Assembly: GCA_963774765.1 (NCBI GenBank)
Contig: CAVZGP010000031.1
Span: 1 to 64,000 of the forward strand
DNA from: Sva-07 sp963774765
Lineage (GTDB): Bacteria > Actinomycetota > Acidimicrobiia > Acidimicrobiales > Ilumatobacteraceae
Direction of reading: 5' to 3'
Length of the DNA stretch: 64,000 bases
Shown one piece after another: positions 32,593 through 41,538 of the stretch. A program made the position numbers and the translations under genes. Every line of letters starts with the position of its first letter. Positions within the stretch are counted from its first letter, which is position 1. The notes beneath the pieces were generated by a model. The model did not search any database. It was not told the origin of the DNA and was given only the letters and a program-made list of their open reading frames with translations.

Positions 32593-33601
32593 GCGGTGCC
32601 ACCAGTCCCTGTTCGGCGAGGTCCGTCCAGAGGTCCTCAGGAATCCCCGCGAGGTCGAGCGAGAGATTCTGTTCGAGTTCGGCGCGGTCGCGCGCCCCCA
32701 TGAGCACGGTGGCGACGACCGGTTCCCGGAGTGGGAAGGCGACGGCAGCTCGTGCGAGCGCGACGCCGTGTCGCTCGCAGGTCGTACGAATCAGCGCCGT
32801 TCGTTCGATGATCGCGGCCGGGGCCGGCGAGTAGTCGAACATCGGCGACGAATCCGGGTCGGCGAGGATCCCCGAGTTGAAGACGCCTCCGATCACGATC
32901 GACACGCCGCGGCGACGCGCCGCGGGAATCAGGTCCCTCGCACCGGTCTGGTCGAGGAGCGTGTACCGACCCGCGAGGAGGACGACATCGATGTCGGTCT
33001 CCTCGACGAAGCGCGTCGGAATCGCTGACTGATTCATGCCCACACCGATCGCCCGGATCACACCCGCGTCGCGGAGCTCGTGCAGCACCGGATACGCCTC
33101 GTCGATTGCTTGGTCGGCATGCTCGTCGGGGTCGTGGATGTAGACGACGTCGAGCCGGTCGACATCGAGCCGTTGGAGGCTCTCCTCGAGAGATCGGAGA
33201 ATCGATTCGCGATCGAATCGCAATTCGACGTTGGAGCTGGGTGCGTCGGCGAAGATCCCCGTGTCGCCATCCTCCGCGGGATGCACGAGACGGCCGACCT
33301 TGCTCGACAGCACATACGAGTCGCGGTCGCGACCACGCAGCGCTCGACCCAGCCGGACTTCCGACGTGCCGTGTCCGTACTGAGGTGCGGTGTCGAAGTA
33401 CCGCAGACCCGCCGCCAATGCCGCCTCGACCATGTCGGTCGCGTCCTGGTCGGTCACCGAGCGGTAGAGCCCTCCGAGCGCGGCGGTTCCGACCGAGATC
33501 GGGCCGACCTGAACAGTGGTTGACCCGAGCGGTCTCACGCGCTCGCGCCCCGTGCCGACGAGAGGTTTGGTGCCGAGCTGGATGGGGTGTTGTTCCTGCA
33601 T
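32582..33601 (-). CDS. Aldo/keto reductase, L-fucose (aldose) 1-dehydrogenase-like
   Basis: A 339-residue NAD(P)-dependent oxidoreductase. FDTAPQYGHGTSEVRLGRAL carries the catalytic Asp and Tyr, VLSSKVGRLVHP the Lys, VYIHDPDEH the His. This subgroup oxidises L-fucose or D-arabinose at C1 to the lactone that the next gene opens. ATG 33601 gives a long leader; GTG 33535 (VRPLGSTTVQVGPISVGTAA) is perhaps the better start. It is the first gene of the leftward operon, divergent from 33816. Confidence 0.9.
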   Translation of the reverse strand: MQEQHPIQLGTKPLVGTGRERVRPLGSTTVQVGPISVGTAALGGLYRSVTDQDATDMVEAALAAGLRYFDTAPQYGHGTSEVRLGRALRGRDRDSYVLSSKVGRLVHPAEDGDTGIFADAPSSNVELRFDRESILRSLEESLQRLDVDRLDVVYIHDPDEHADQAIDEAYPVLHELRDAGVIRAIGVGMNQSAIPTRFVEETDIDVVLLAGRYTLLDQTGARDLIPAARRRGVSIVIGGVFNSGILADPDSSPMFDYSPAPAAIIERTALIRTTCERHGVALARAAVAFPLREPVVATVLMGARDRAELEQNLSLDLAGIPEDLWTDLAEQGLVAPHEG

Positions 33602-33815
33602 GCCGGGATGATCCGATCGGTGGTCGATCGACGTTCCGACGGCTCGTGCTGCGGCGTGGAAGGACCAGCTGACGACACCCCGCCAAATCTACAAACTGCT
33701 GTATCGCGCCGTTCGAGTCGGTGAGGGCGAGCCGACGCAGCCGGGGTACGTTGCGGCGGGGCGGCAAGTCGCTCCAACGATGCCTTTGCCGTCAGGATCC
33801 ACAAGGAGGTCACCC

Positions 33816-34664
33816 ATGAAACTGGCTCGCGTCGGCCAACCGGGAGATGAATGCCCGGTTGCCATCGATGACCAGGGCACCGCCCACGACCTCTCGAGCC
33901 TGACCGGCGACATCGATGGCCGCTTCCTGGCCGGCGGGGGCATCGCCGCCGCCCGATCCGCCGTCGTCGCAGGCGACCTGCCCAGCGTCGATCTCACCGA
34001 TGTCCGGTTCGGGAGTCCGGTGGGCAGACCGAACATGTTGATGTGCGTCGGGCTCAACTACATGCGCCACGCGCTGGAGACCAACGCGGAGATTCCGACC
34101 GAACCCATCCTGTTCATGAAGGCGTCGAGATGCGTCATCGGCCCGAACGACCAGGTGCTGATCCCGCGCGGTTCGACCAAGACCGATTGGGAAGTCGAAC
34201 TGGCCGTGGTGATCGGGGCCACCGCCCACTATCTCGAGAGTCCTGCCCACTCCGTCGAGCACATCGCCGGCTACGCGATCTCCAACGACGTGAGCGAACG
34301 CGAGTTCCAGCTCGAACGGGGTGGTCAGTGGGTGAAAGGGAAGTCCTGTGACACGTTCAACCCGCTGGGGCCGTACCTGGTGCCGGCATCCGAGGTGACG
34401 GAGCAGGACCTCGAGATGAGGTTGTGGGTGAACGGGCAGCTTCGCCAGTCGTCGAACACCTCCGACATGATCTTCGAGGTCAACCACCTGGTCTGGTACA
34501 TCAGCCAGTTCATGGTGCTCGAGCCCGGCGACGTGATCAACACCGGGACCCCCGCCGGCGTCGCGCTCGGCCTCGACGGCAACCCGTACCTGCGTGCCGG
34601 AGACCACGTCCGTCTGACGATCGACGGGCTGGGCGAACAGAACCAGACGATCGGCGCGGCGTGA
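33816..34664 (+). CDS. FAH-family hydrolase, likely 2,4-diketo-3-deoxy-L-fuconate hydrolase
   Basis: A 282-residue protein from ATG 33816 with AGGAGGTCACCC upstream. The FAH fold shows CVGLNYMRHALETN, PILFMKASRCVIGPNDQV, TDWEVELAVVIG (Glu metal ligands) and VINTGTPAGVALGLDGNPYL. In this pathway it cleaves 2,4-diketo-3-deoxy-fuconate to pyruvate and L-lactate, which agrees with the L-lactate dehydrogenase three genes on. GTGA overlap with the next gene shows coupling. Confidence 0.92.
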   Translation: MKLARVGQPGDECPVAIDDQGTAHDLSSLTGDIDGRFLAGGGIAAARSAVVAGDLPSVDLTDVRFGSPVGRPNMLMCVGLNYMRHALETNAEIPTEPILFMKASRCVIGPNDQVLIPRGSTKTDWEVELAVVIGATAHYLESPAHSVEHIAGYAISNDVSEREFQLERGGQWVKGKSCDTFNPLGPYLVPASEVTEQDLEMRLWVNGQLRQSSNTSDMIFEVNHLVWYISQFMVLEPGDVINTGTPAGVALGLDGNPYLRAGDHVRLTIDGLGEQNQTIGAA

Positions 34665-35972
34665 GCACGCTTGTGCCCGGCTCGACGATTCGTCGCATCG
34701 ACGTCGCCGATGTCCGGTTCCCGACATCGCTCGAACTTCACGGGTCCGACGCCATGAACCTCGACCCCGACTACTCGGCGGCATACGTCTCTCTCGTCGC
34801 CGATGACGCGACGACCGGGTACGCACTCGCGTTCACGATCGGGCGCGGCAACGACGTGCAGTGCGCGGCGATCGAGGCGCTCGAACCACTCGTCGTCGGA
34901 CTCGACATCGATGAGCTCGCCGCCGATCCCGGACTGCTGTCGCGGCGGCTGGTGAACGACAGCCACCTGCGTTGGCTCGGCCCCGAGAAGGGGGTCATGC
35001 ACATGGCCATCGGCGCCGTCGTCAATGCCGGCTGGGACCTGATCGCCCGACGCGCAGGTGTTCCGGTCTGGAAACTGCTGTCCGGCATGACGCCGGCACA
35101 ACTCACGGCGTGCATCGACTTCCGATACCTCACTGACGCCTTGACGCCGTCGGAGGCGATGTCGATCTTCGAGGCCGGTGAGGTGGGAAAGACCGAACGG
35201 ATCGCGGATCTTGAGGATGCCGGGTATCCGGCCTACACCACCACGCCCGGTTGGATCGGCTACAGCGACGAACGGCTCGTGCAACGCTGTCGGGAGGCCG
35301 TCGCTGACGGATTCACCCAGATCAAGATGAAGGTCGGCGGCGACCTCGCGACCGACCAGCACCGACTCGCGCTCGCCCGCGCGGCCATCGGTCCCCACGT
35401 CGCGATGGCGGTCGATGCCAACCAGCGATGGGACGTGGCGTCCGCGATCGAATGGGTCGCTGCGCTCGCGGATCACGATCTCGCCTGGGTCGAAGAGCCC
35501 ACGAGCCCCGATGACATCGTCGGACACGCCGCGATCGCCCGGGGCATCCACCCGATCCCCGTCGCGACGGGGGAGCACTGCCAGAACCGTGTGATGTTCA
35601 AGCAGCTTCTGCAGCTCGAAGCCGCCCAGGTCATCCAGATCGACGCAGCCCGCGTCGGTGGCATCAACGAGAACATCGCCATCCTCGCTGTTGGCCGCGA
35701 AGTTCGGTGTGCGGGTGTGCCCCCACGCCGGTGGCGTCGGGCTGTGCGAGATGGTGCAACACCTCTCGTTCTTCGACTACGCCGCCGTGTCGACATCGCT
35801 CGACGGTCGAATGATCGAGTGGGCCGACCATCTCCACGAACACTTCACCGACCCGGCAGTCGTCCGCAATGGTCGCTACGTCGCCCCGACGCAGCCGGGG
35901 TTCAGCGCCGAGATGCACCCATCCTCCGTCGACGAATTCAGATTCCCTCACCGCACATCGGAGCCAACATGA
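34661..35972 (+). pseudogene. L-fuconate dehydratase (enolase superfamily), one +1 frameshift
   Basis: From GTG 34661 (VSTLVPGSTIRRIDVADVRF) about 340 residues match L-fuconate dehydratases: FTQIKMKVGGDLATDQ with the catalytic Lys pair, MAVDANQRWD, WVEEPTSPDDIVGH for metal binding. The end (AAKFGVRVCPHAGGVGLCEM, IEWADHLHEHFTDP, catalytic His in PHAGG) is in the next frame. One extra C near 35685 splits them. Without it the protein would have about 436 residues. It ends with ATGA into the SDR gene. The enzyme converts the sugar acid to 2-keto-3-deoxy-fuconate. I think the gene may be intact and the extra base an error. Confidence 0.88.
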
Positions 35973-36724
35973 GCAACGGACAGTTCGACGGACTCGTGGC
36001 CGTCGTCACCGGAGGAGCCTCCGGCATCGGCCTGGCGACCGCGAACATGCTCGCCTCGGACGGCGCCACCGTGGTCGCGCTCGACCTCGTGCCAACAGTC
36101 GACGAACCGCTCGTCGGCATCGAGTGCGACGTCTCCGACGACGACTCGATTCGTGCTGCGATCGCTGCCGTGGTCGAACGATTCTCACGGATCGACATCG
36201 TCATCAACAACGCCGGTATCGGCGCCCAAGGTTCGGTTGCCGACAACGACGACGACGAATGGGCGCGGGTGTTCGACGTGAACGTCGTGGGCATGGTGCG
36301 CGTCGCTCGAGCCGCGCTCCCATACCTGCAACAGTCCGATCATGCAGCAATCGTGAACACCGGCTCGATTGCAGGATGGGCAGGACTGCCACAACGAGCC
36401 CTGTACAGCGCATCCAAGGGTGCGGTCCACGCCCTCACCCTTGCCATGGCTGCCGACCACCTCGCTGACGGCATCCGCGTCAACGCCGTTGCACCGGGGA
36501 CCGCAGACACGCCATGGATCGGACGCCTGCTCGCATCGGCGGACGACCCCGAGGCGGAACGCGCCGCGCTCGCCGCTCGGCAACCATCCGGCCGGCTGGT
36601 CAGCGCCGACGAGGTCGCAGCGGCCATCTGTTATCTGGCGAGCCCGCAGGCCGGCTCGACGTCCGGCACGATCCTCGGCGTCGACGGCGGGATGTTCGGT
36701 CTCCGTCTCCGCCCGAAGAACTGA
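35969..36724 (+). CDS. Short-chain dehydrogenase, likely 2-keto-3-deoxy-L-fuconate dehydrogenase
   Basis: A 251-residue SDR from ATG 35969. NAD-binding VVTGGASGIGLATANMLASD is at the start, NNAGIGAQGSVADND in the middle, and the catalytic Ser and YSASK (LYSASKGAVHALTLAMA) at about 145-160. The substrate is inferred from the place between the dehydratase and the lactate dehydrogenase and from the FAH enzyme, which needs the diketo product. Confidence 0.93.
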   Translation: MSNGQFDGLVAVVTGGASGIGLATANMLASDGATVVALDLVPTVDEPLVGIECDVSDDDSIRAAIAAVVERFSRIDIVINNAGIGAQGSVADNDDDEWARVFDVNVVGMVRVARAALPYLQQSDHAAIVNTGSIAGWAGLPQRALYSASKGAVHALTLAMAADHLADGIRVNAVAPGTADTPWIGRLLASADDPEAERAALAARQPSGRLVSADEVAAAICYLASPQAGSTSGTILGVDGGMFGLRLRPKN

Positions 36725-36737
36725 CTCGAGGTCGACC

Positions 36738-37943
36738 ATGTTGGACTCCCTGCGTTCGCTCGTCCGTCTCAAGTCGTTCGAGTGGGATCGCGTCGAACGA
36801 CACCTGGCTACGTGTGGCGACGTCGGCGACCTGCGCCGTCTCGCACGACGTCAACTCCCGGGTGGCGTGTTCGATTACATCGATGGCGGAGCCGAAGACG
36901 AGATCTCCCTCGGGCGCAACACCGCCGCGTTCTCCGACATGGCGCTCCATCCGAACGTTCTGTGTGACGTCGACCAGATCGACACGTCGACGACGTTGCT
37001 CGGCGTGCGCCGCAACACGCCCGTCGTGCTCGCGCCGACCGGCTTCACCCGCATTGCGCATCCGGACGGCGAGCTCGCCGTCGCGCGAGCCTGCGCGAAC
37101 CACGAGGTGCCCTACGCACTGTCCACCCTGGGGACCCGGAGCATCGAGGAGCTCGCTGCCGCGGCCGCCGCGCCTCTGTGGTTCCAGGTGTACGTCTGGA
37201 AGGACCGGGGCGTGGTCGAGGAGATGATCACGCGGGCCGAGGAATCCGGGTACGAGGCGATCATCGTCACCGTCGACACCGCGGTGTTGGGTCGGCGCGA
37301 ACGCGACGTTCGACGTGGGTTCACCCTGCCGCCGAAGATCGGGCTGGACACCTTCGTCGACGGAGCACTTCACCCGCGTTGGACGATCGATCTGCTTCGC
37401 AACGACCCGATCAACTTCGCCAACGTCGCGGGCATGTCGGGGATCGACGGGACCACGGCGATCTCGCTGAGTGACTACGTCAATGCCCAGTTCGACCAAG
37501 GGCTCTCCTGGGAGAGCCTCGAATGGATACGTGCCGCCTCGGATCTCAAGGTGATCCTCAAGGGTGTCCAGCGAGTCGATGATGCCAAGCGCGCCGCGGC
37601 GGTCGGCGTCGACGCGATCGCCGTGTCCAATCACGGCGGCCGGCAGGTCGACGGCACACTCGCTCCGGTGCACCTCCTCCCGGGGATCGTCGATGCGGTC
37701 GGTGACGCGTTGGACGTGATCTGTGACGGAGGCATCCGCCGCGGGAGCGACATCGTGAAGGCGTGTGCACTGGGCGCTGACGCCGTGATGGTCGGCCGGC
37801 CGTATCTCTACGGGTTGGCAGCGGGAGGGGATCGGGGTGTCGAGTGGGTGCTCGATCATCTGGTCGACGGACTGCGACGCACCATGGCGCTCTGCGGTCG
37901 CCGGTCGATCGAAGAACTCACCCGAGATCTCGTCACCTGGTGA
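36738..37943 (+). CDS. lldD: FMN-dependent L-lactate dehydrogenase (LldD family)
   Basis: A 401-residue alpha-hydroxy-acid oxidising enzyme. GGVFDYIDGGAEDEISLGRN, VVLAPTGFTRIAHPDGELAV and PLWFQVYVWKDRG line the FMN pocket. VSNHGGRQVDGTLAPVHLLP has the catalytic His and substrate Arg, CDGGIRRGSDIVKACALGAD the phosphate grip. It should oxidise the L-lactate released by the FAH hydrolase to pyruvate, closing the pathway. It starts 14 bases past the SDR stop. Confidence 0.92.
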   Translation: MLDSLRSLVRLKSFEWDRVERHLATCGDVGDLRRLARRQLPGGVFDYIDGGAEDEISLGRNTAAFSDMALHPNVLCDVDQIDTSTTLLGVRRNTPVVLAPTGFTRIAHPDGELAVARACANHEVPYALSTLGTRSIEELAAAAAAPLWFQVYVWKDRGVVEEMITRAEESGYEAIIVTVDTAVLGRRERDVRRGFTLPPKIGLDTFVDGALHPRWTIDLLRNDPINFANVAGMSGIDGTTAISLSDYVNAQFDQGLSWESLEWIRAASDLKVILKGVQRVDDAKRAAAVGVDAIAVSNHGGRQVDGTLAPVHLLPGIVDAVGDALDVICDGGIRRGSDIVKACALGADAVMVGRPYLYGLAAGGDRGVEWVLDHLVDGLRRTMALCGRRSIEELTRDLVTW

Positions 37944-38227
37944 CAGCGCACACGAGAACAGTTCCGGTACTGCTCACCAGATCGTCCCGTGCTCACGTGT
38001 CGCGTCGGGTGTCGTGTACCGATTCTGGCTGCGTACCTTCGACGGGCGCCACTCCGATGTCGCTTGCTCGACCCATCGCAGGCACAGGTGTCTCACATGC
38101 CGATCGGAACGAGACCCACGCCCACGGTTGCAAGACCTTCGTGCTGGAACCCGACGAGTAGGGTGGCGGCCCGGGTCGTCTGAATCGACGGCCCTGCCAG
38201 ATCCGGCTCGAGAGTGGGAGTGACGAG

Positions 38228-38923
38228 GTGGATGTGACCGACGACGTCGCACAGCAGCCGGACACGGCAACGCCGGGGAATCGCGTCGCTGTCGCGGGCT
38301 TGGTGTTCTGCGCGCTCTACCTTGCCAGCTTCCTCGCCGTTCGTGGCATGCCACGCGCGGCTTGGTCCGACGAAGAGATCCTCGCCTACTACTCCGGCGC
38401 GAACGTCCGCTACCTGCGGCTCGTCACGCTGTACTTCGTCCCCTTCGCGGGCATCGCATTCCTCTGGTTCCTCGCTGCCTTCCGCGAACGCGTCGTGCGA
38501 CTGGCCGGCAATGAGAACACCATGTTGTCCACCGTGCAGATCCTGGCCGGCGCGATCTACGTGGCGATGCAGTTCTTGGCCGCCGCGAGTCTCGTCACGG
38601 TGGTATTCACCCTCGACATCGGTGAACCGACCGCCGCCGACGTCGATGCCGTGCGCCCGTTTCTCGTGCTCGGCGACACGATTCTCGTCGTGTTCGCGCT
38701 GCGCGCCGCCGCTGTGTTCATGATGGCGGGCACCACCCGGGCGCGCCGTGCCGGGCTGTTCCCGCGCTGGTTCGCGATTCTCAGCTATGTGCTGGTCGTC
38801 GTGCTCGTCACGACGGTCGCTGTGATGCGCTTCGTCACCTTGATCTTCCCCCTGTGGATCGGCGTTGCCAGCATCCTGGTGCTCGTTCGGCGCAGACACC
38901 TGCTGGCACCGTCGGACGCTTGA
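38228..38923 (+). CDS. Polytopic membrane protein, unknown function
   Basis: A 231-residue protein with about five hydrophobic segments, the first at 20-40 (VAVAGLVFCALYLASFLAVR) and the last at the C-terminus (FVTLIFPLWIGVASILVLV). GTG 38228 is preceded by GGGAG at a good distance. Short basic loops follow the helices (TTRARRAGLFPRWF). I recognise no family. Confidence 0.75.
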   Translation: MDVTDDVAQQPDTATPGNRVAVAGLVFCALYLASFLAVRGMPRAAWSDEEILAYYSGANVRYLRLVTLYFVPFAGIAFLWFLAAFRERVVRLAGNENTMLSTVQILAGAIYVAMQFLAAASLVTVVFTLDIGEPTAADVDAVRPFLVLGDTILVVFALRAAAVFMMAGTTRARRAGLFPRWFAILSYVLVVVLVTTVAVMRFVTLIFPLWIGVASILVLVRRRHLLAPSDA

Positions 38924-39003
38924 CCGACCGCTGAGGGGCGTGGTCTGTGCGTACTACGTTCGCGTCGGGCCACGGCTTGCCCGAGTGAATGGAGAGACAC
39001 GAC

Positions 39004-39744
39004 ATGGCAACGTCACCACAGGAGTTCGAGGGAGATCTGGCAGGGTCGGTCTTTTGGGGGGCCGACCTCACCGGAGCACTGTTCCGCGACGTCGATCTCA
39101 CCCGGACGTCGATCAGCCATGCAAGGGTGATCGACGTCGACATCGACGCGCAGATCGACGGTCTCGTTGTCAACGGCGTCGATGTCACCGACTACGTGAA
39201 CGAGCACGACCCCTGGTTCCCGTTGCGGTCGATGCTGGAGCCGACCGATCCGGCCGGGCTGCAGGCGTCGTGGTCGGCGATGGAGGAGACGTGGTCGCAC
39301 ACCCTCTCGCTCGCGCAGCAGCGTCCGGACGCCGACCTCCACCGGTCCGTTGACGGCGAGTTCTCCTTCGTCGACACATTGCGCCACCTGGTGTTCGCGA
39401 TCGACAAGTGGTTCACGGCACCTGTGCTCGGCGGTCCGTTCGAACCCATGGGGAAACCCAACAGCGGGTCGGTCGATTTCCCCTGGCCGGGCCTCGACCA
39501 GAACCTCGACCCGACCGCTGCCGAAGCGCTCGCGGCGTACCGAGGACGCGTCGCCGCCGTGCGCGACGACATTTCATCCGTGACGCCCGACGAACTCGCA
39601 CGTCGCGTCGAAGTGCTCGAGAACGGCGAACACACCGTGCAGGACTGTCTGTGGGTCGTGCTCGAGGAGTCGTTCTGGCACAATCGCTACGCCCGCCGCG
39701 ACCTCGACCGATTGTCGGGTTCAGGGCGAGGTTCGATCGGCTGA
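39004..39744 (+). CDS. DinB-superfamily protein with N-terminal pentapeptide-like repeats
   Basis: A 246-residue protein. ATG 39004 is chosen over 38989 because GGAGAG lies before it. Residues 10-60 have pentapeptide-type periodicity (DLAGSVFWGADLTGALFRDV, DLTRTSISHARVIDVDID). The rest is a DinB four-helix domain: FVDTLRHLVFAIDKWF and EESFWHNRYARRDLDRL keep His residues for metal. DinB proteins in actinobacteria act as mycothiol-dependent transferases or hydrolases. Specific substrate unknown. Confidence 0.85.
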   Translation: MATSPQEFEGDLAGSVFWGADLTGALFRDVDLTRTSISHARVIDVDIDAQIDGLVVNGVDVTDYVNEHDPWFPLRSMLEPTDPAGLQASWSAMEETWSHTLSLAQQRPDADLHRSVDGEFSFVDTLRHLVFAIDKWFTAPVLGGPFEPMGKPNSGSVDFPWPGLDQNLDPTAAEALAAYRGRVAAVRDDISSVTPDELARRVEVLENGEHTVQDCLWVVLEESFWHNRYARRDLDRLSGSGRGSIG

Positions 39745-40545
39745 GACGAGGAGTCCGAGCAACTCGCGGACGAGTTTCGCCGCGACCATCGCGGTGACGC
39801 CATGGATGTCGCGTGTCGGGTTCAGTTCGACAATGTCGGCGCCGACGACGACGGCGTCAGTCGATCCGATCTGGCGGAGCGAGTCGAGCAGTTGGCGCGT
39901 CGAGAGACCACCAGGCTCGTGGTGCGACACCCCGGGAGCGAAGGCCGGGTCGAGCGCATCGAGGTCGATCGTCACGTACACCGGACCAGCGAGAGCTGGC
40001 ACGTCTCCCTCCCAGTCGCGAAGCTCGTGCACTTCGACTCCGAAGCGCTCGGCCTGCTGGCGCTGATGCGGGTTCATCGTCCGGATCCCGAGCTGCACCA
40101 AGCGGGCGACCCTGCCCTCCTCCATGATCCGAGCGAATGGGCACGCGTGCGAGAAACGGTCGCCGTCGAGCGAGTCGTAGAGATCGGGGTGCGCGTCGAA
40201 ATGCACGATCGTGAGATCATCGAAGCGGTCGGTCACGGCGCGCACCAGCGGCCACGTCACCATGTGATCGCCGCCGAGTGAGAGCAGCGCCGAGCCGTCC
40301 GCCAAAGCGTCGGTCGCCGTGCGGTGGATCGTCTCGACGGCACTCGCGGCGTCCTGCGGGAGGTCCATGTCGCCGAGGTCGAACCACTCGTCGTTCGACG
40401 CCGGATCGAGGTCGACGCCCGACTCGGTGCACCAGTTCGCCGACCCGCACGTGAGTGCATCACGAATCGCCGGTGGCGCAAGCGCAGGCCCGCGCAGGAA
40501 CGACGAGTGGGCGTCGTAGGGGATGCCGAGCAGCTTGACCGTCAC
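39721..40545 (-). CDS. Ureohydrolase (agmatinase/arginase family)
   Basis: A 274-residue protein from GTG 40545. Binuclear manganese ligands are all seen: GGDHMVTW (about residue 91), HFDAHPDLYD (115-124) and TIDLDALDPAFAPG (193-206). SFLRGPALAPPAIRDAL and HHEPGGLSTRQLL are also typical. These enzymes release urea from agmatine, guanidinobutyrate or similar. The 3' end overlaps the end of the DinB gene on the other strand by 24 bases. Substrate not determined. Confidence 0.92.
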   Translation of the reverse strand: MTVKLLGIPYDAHSSFLRGPALAPPAIRDALTCGSANWCTESGVDLDPASNDEWFDLGDMDLPQDAASAVETIHRTATDALADGSALLSLGGDHMVTWPLVRAVTDRFDDLTIVHFDAHPDLYDSLDGDRFSHACPFARIMEEGRVARLVQLGIRTMNPHQRQQAERFGVEVHELRDWEGDVPALAGPVYVTIDLDALDPAFAPGVSHHEPGGLSTRQLLDSLRQIGSTDAVVVGADIVELNPTRDIHGVTAMVAAKLVRELLGLLVSADRTSP

Positions 40546-40555
40546 AGGGATGCCC

Positions 40556-41461
40556 TCAAGCGAAGGCGTCGAAGATCTCGGCCACGGCCTTTGCCTGCCC
40601 GCCGGACGTCGACGACGGCACCAGGATCGGGGTGACACCGGCGTCGAACCAGGCCTCGACGCCGTCGCGAACCCGGGCGGGCGAACCGGAGAGTGTGCAG
40701 TCGTCGAGCCATCGATCGGTCATCGCGGCGAGCAGGGCATCGCTGTCGCCGGCGTCGATCGCTGCTTTCGCCTCGAGCATCTCCGCCTCGTAGCCGGCCT
40801 CGATCCAGTAGTTGCGATAGTTGGGCAACGCCACGTAACCCTGCAGGGTCTTTCGGTTGCGGGCTCGGGCGGCGTCGACGTCGTCGTCGATCACGGTCGG
40901 GATCATGTTGCCGATCCAGAACCCGCCAGCTCGTCGCTCGTCGGGAACGACACCGACGGAGTGCCCCATTCGGCTGAGTGAACCGTTGGCCCACACCGCG
41001 CCGTCACCGATCTCGACTGACAAGGCCAGCATCTTGTCGCGCAATGTTGCGAGGACGATCGGCGGCAGCCCACCCATGTGTTCGGCTGCTGTCCGCATCG
41101 TGGTGACGTATTCGCGCATGTCCGACAACGGCTTGCCCGTCTCGACGCCGAGACGCTTGATGACCGGGCCGTGCGTGACACCGACGCCGAGGCGAAAGCG
41201 CCCCTCGGCGACCTCGTGGAGATAGCACGCGGACGTCGCCAACGCGGCGGGATGCTGGAGGTAGATCGGTTGGATCGACGTGCCGACCTCCAACGTCGAC
41301 GTCGCGTCGGCGATCGAGAGGCACAGGCCCAGAGCGTCACCGAAGCTCGGGCAGTAGACGCCTGGGAATCCGCGTGCCTCGATGTCCTTCGCGAGTTCGA
41401 CGGTGCGCGAGCGGCGACCCGGCGAGGCAGCAAGCGACAGGGCAGGAAGGCGAGCGGTCAT
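40556..41461 (-). CDS. LLM-class F420-dependent oxidoreductase
   Basis: A 301-residue luciferase-like protein: VELAKDIEARGFPGVYCPSF, EVGTSIQPIYLQHPAALATS, RFRLGVGVTHGPVIKRLGVE. This group uses coenzyme F420 in actinobacteria. It ends 11 bases before the ureohydrolase start, so the two are probably co-transcribed. Substrate unknown. Confidence 0.9.
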   Translation of the reverse strand: MTARLPALSLAASPGRRSRTVELAKDIEARGFPGVYCPSFGDALGLCLSIADATSTLEVGTSIQPIYLQHPAALATSACYLHEVAEGRFRLGVGVTHGPVIKRLGVETGKPLSDMREYVTTMRTAAEHMGGLPPIVLATLRDKMLALSVEIGDGAVWANGSLSRMGHSVGVVPDERRAGGFWIGNMIPTVIDDDVDAARARNRKTLQGYVALPNYRNYWIEAGYEAEMLEAKAAIDAGDSDALLAAMTDRWLDDCTLSGSPARVRDGVEAWFDAGVTPILVPSSTSGGQAKAVAEIFDAFA

Positions 41462-41538
41462 CTCTCGAACCTATTCGCCCAGCGGTGATGCACACGATGC
41501 GCCAGGGGGCTCAGGCGCCAGCCACATCGGAACGTCGG

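Noticed and set aside
34424..36724. A 766-codon frame covering the dehydratase and SDR genes as one protein
   Set aside because: It arises because the +1 frameshift near 35685 puts the dehydratase body in the same frame as the SDR. The segment between them reads as arginine-rich out-of-frame sequence and the true dehydratase C-terminus is in another frame.
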